From NCBI RefSeq assembly GCF_027942865.1, contig NC_134514.1:15857965-15921964 (forward strand): a stretch of 64,000 bases of DNA. Reading direction: 5' to 3'. Origin of the DNA: Odontesthes bonariensis (taxonomy: Eukaryota > Chordata > Actinopteri > Atheriniformes > Atherinopsidae). A program made the translations under genes and the position numbers. A model generated the notes under the pieces. That model ran no database searches. It was not told the origin of the DNA and saw only the letters and a list, made by a program, of their open reading frames with translations. This document shows positions 62,068 to 64,000 of the stretch, piece by piece; positions within the stretch are counted from its first letter, which is position 1, and every line of letters starts with the position of its first letter.

Positions 62068-64000
62068 ATTGAAGCAAAAGTTAATTTATAAAAAAAAAAT
62101 CTCATTAATTATTTTTACTTATTTCAGTGTCCACCAGTTGAAACCAGTGCTGTTTTCTTGCCACATCGTACATCTGTAGTAGTCTCAGCTGTGGTTCACT
62201 TCTTCTCTCCTGAGAATCACTGCCTATCTGTCCTGGAACTCTGCTTCACAATGCTTTCTTTTAACCCCTCTCTGACCAGCCACAGCCTCAAAGCCATGTA
62301 GCCACAACCACAATTCAACCTCAGCCCTCGGATTCTGTTCCAATCACTTTCCTGTGGAAGCAACACAGGCTGGCTTGTCTCCAAACGGTCTCTGCCGTGA
62401 GCCCAATGTCTATTCCCAGCTCTGAATTTCCTGCTTGAGTAACTGCTCGATGACATTCTGTTTGAAATAAATAATCTTTTGAATTCAGTCCTTTAACATG
62501 ATGTGAGTGCTTCCTTCACTAGTCCTGTGGATCCCACAGAAACCTGGAAATATTCTCAGCACATTTTATGGACATCTAGTAGTTATTAAACACTGAGAGA
62601 CAGACGGTCCACCATGTGATACAGACTGGATCAACATGGTCATTATATTGAAGAATAATAAAGAAAAGAGTGTAGAGAGCCAAGGTGTGAATTGGCACAA
62701 CACAAATTTCAAATCAACACAAATCAAATCAGTCACTTAAAGAGAAAGGGCACAAACTTATTAATGTTGAAATTACTGGAATGACAGGGCTTTTCCTGAA
62801 CCCCCCCCCACAATAGTCATTTCTGGACTTTACAGTCACACCTCAGAAAGTCCTAGCAGAAAAGCTACTAATAAACATAATCATGTTAGTTCAAGAGAAT
62901 GTCATTATGAAGCCAAGTACTCAATTACACAGTGATGCAGCTAATTTATGTCTACGTTTTTCTGTAATTAAAAGTGGCATAAGATGCCTGTTCCAACTCC
63001 AACAAGTGTGTTCAAAGACAGGTTTTACAGTAAGATTTGAACACCTACAGCTGAACTACTGCATATATTGTACACTTATCTGTTTATGTTAACAGCTTAA
63101 CAGATGAATTGCTTCACAGTTTGTGTTGAACTCACAACTCATCGGTTTTGTGATTTCATCTTAAAAATCATGATCATTCATGGGGAATGCGATGACTCTG
63201 GAAGCTCTGCAAAATATCAATTTTAAACTTAATCTAATGTTGACATCAATCAGTCCCGAATAATTTATGTCATAATAATACTTCCTGTTCCAAGGCAGGC
63301 ATTAAATTGATTATTCCAGGAAAAGACACAATGATTTTGATTTATTTCAATGTATTCTGTGATATCAATAATTCAGATAGTGTTAAATGGTGGTAAAGAT
63401 AATGCTAAATTGGATTCATGGCAGAAACATGGTTGCAAAACCTTTGCGGGAATGATCAAATCTGCTCTTTGAACTTGGTAAAAATTCAGGCCGCTTTCAC
63501 TGTAACCCTGGTATATTTGCTAAATGAGAACTTAATTGGTTGGATTTCATTTATCCACAAATTCACAACATAATTTTTTCTTTTTCCACAGAAAAAAACT
63601 TTTGCACACCTTTGACAGGTTCTTAAAAGCCAGGGAAGACAGTGCTGTACAGTAATTTGTTGTAATGCAAATCAATACAAATAAATAAAACCAACTTTGA
63701 CTAAAACCCAGCAAATTTAGAATTTTTTTGTAAATATGATGTAGCTTGAAACGTTCCCTCAAACAGGAAGGAACCATAAAGTGCATAAGGGGAGCTGATG
63801 CTAATGATTTAATGTTGGACATGCACACATATTAACAAGAAAATTGACACTCACTGGGTTAAAATGAGATTATTAGTTTAACATGGGACACTTATGGGAA
63901 TAAGATTCATAGTAAAAAGTACAACTAAGAAGTGTGCAGGAAGACCTGCTGTGTAGATTTCACAAATGCGAGCAAGTGTTGCCCTTCAGAACTTCAATAG
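62068..64000. other. stx1a intron to window end
   Basis: AT-rich with no syntaxin exon on the minus strand and no other gene recognised. The remaining 5' stx1a exons must be further right. Confidence 0.5.

Overview
The window is vertebrate nuclear DNA from a teleost fish, most likely a spiny-rayed (percomorph) species. The evidence is spliced genes with GT-AG introns, an otolin gene (inner-ear otolith collagen), CARD-type fish caspase-1 genes, L2 and Rex-like LINEs, a tRNA-derived SINE, hAT elements and many TTAA-flanked MITEs. The sequence is AT-rich with short exons and large introns. There are no operons, ribosome binding sites or CRISPR arrays.

Layout. 1-5.67 kb is mostly intergenic, with one weak exon-like ORF on the minus strand. 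5.69-7.69 kb holds otolin-1 (+, four coding exons, 487 aa). 9.69-11.34 kb holds a minus-strand three-Ig-domain Fc-receptor-like gene that appears to encode a secreted protein (five exons, 296 aa). 14.94-20.78 kb holds rabgef1/Rabex-5 (-, eight coding exons, 505-506 aa), with two transposons in its third-last-to-N-terminal large intron. 22.25-37.30 kb is an inflammatory caspase cluster on the plus strand: a CARD-only gene (90 aa), a full caspase-1-like gene B (385 aa) and a full caspase-1-like gene C (378 aa). 43.2-58.6 kb holds the 3' two-thirds of syntaxin-1A (-); its N-terminal exons lie beyond the right edge. 58.9-62.07 kb is an L2 LINE, split by a MITE, lying antisense in a syntaxin intron.

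Main points of interest. (1) The CARD-only gene was created by a tandem duplication whose breakpoint fell inside the CARD exon; a LINE fragment supplies its stop codon. This is a fish counterpart of the human CARD16/17/18 decoys next to CASP1. (2) Caspases B and C share an almost identical block of about 460 bp covering the exon with the catalytic His and Cys, while flanking exons are well diverged, which points to gene conversion. (3) Caspase C has lost the ancestral splice acceptor of exon 7; the next usable AG removes the segment containing the conserved substrate-binding Arg. (4) syntaxin-1A carries two 111-nt exons for the second half of the SNARE helix and two 78-nt exons for the membrane anchor. 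All are phase 0, so up to four C-terminal isoforms are possible.

The genes do not form one pathway. Rabex-5 (endosomal Rab5 activation) and syntaxin-1A (exocytosis) are trafficking genes whose human homologues both lie on 7q11, so that part looks like conserved synteny. The caspase cluster and the Fc-receptor-like gene are fast-evolving immune genes. Exon coordinates were assembled by hand from splice sites and reading phase; no alignment or RNA evidence was available.
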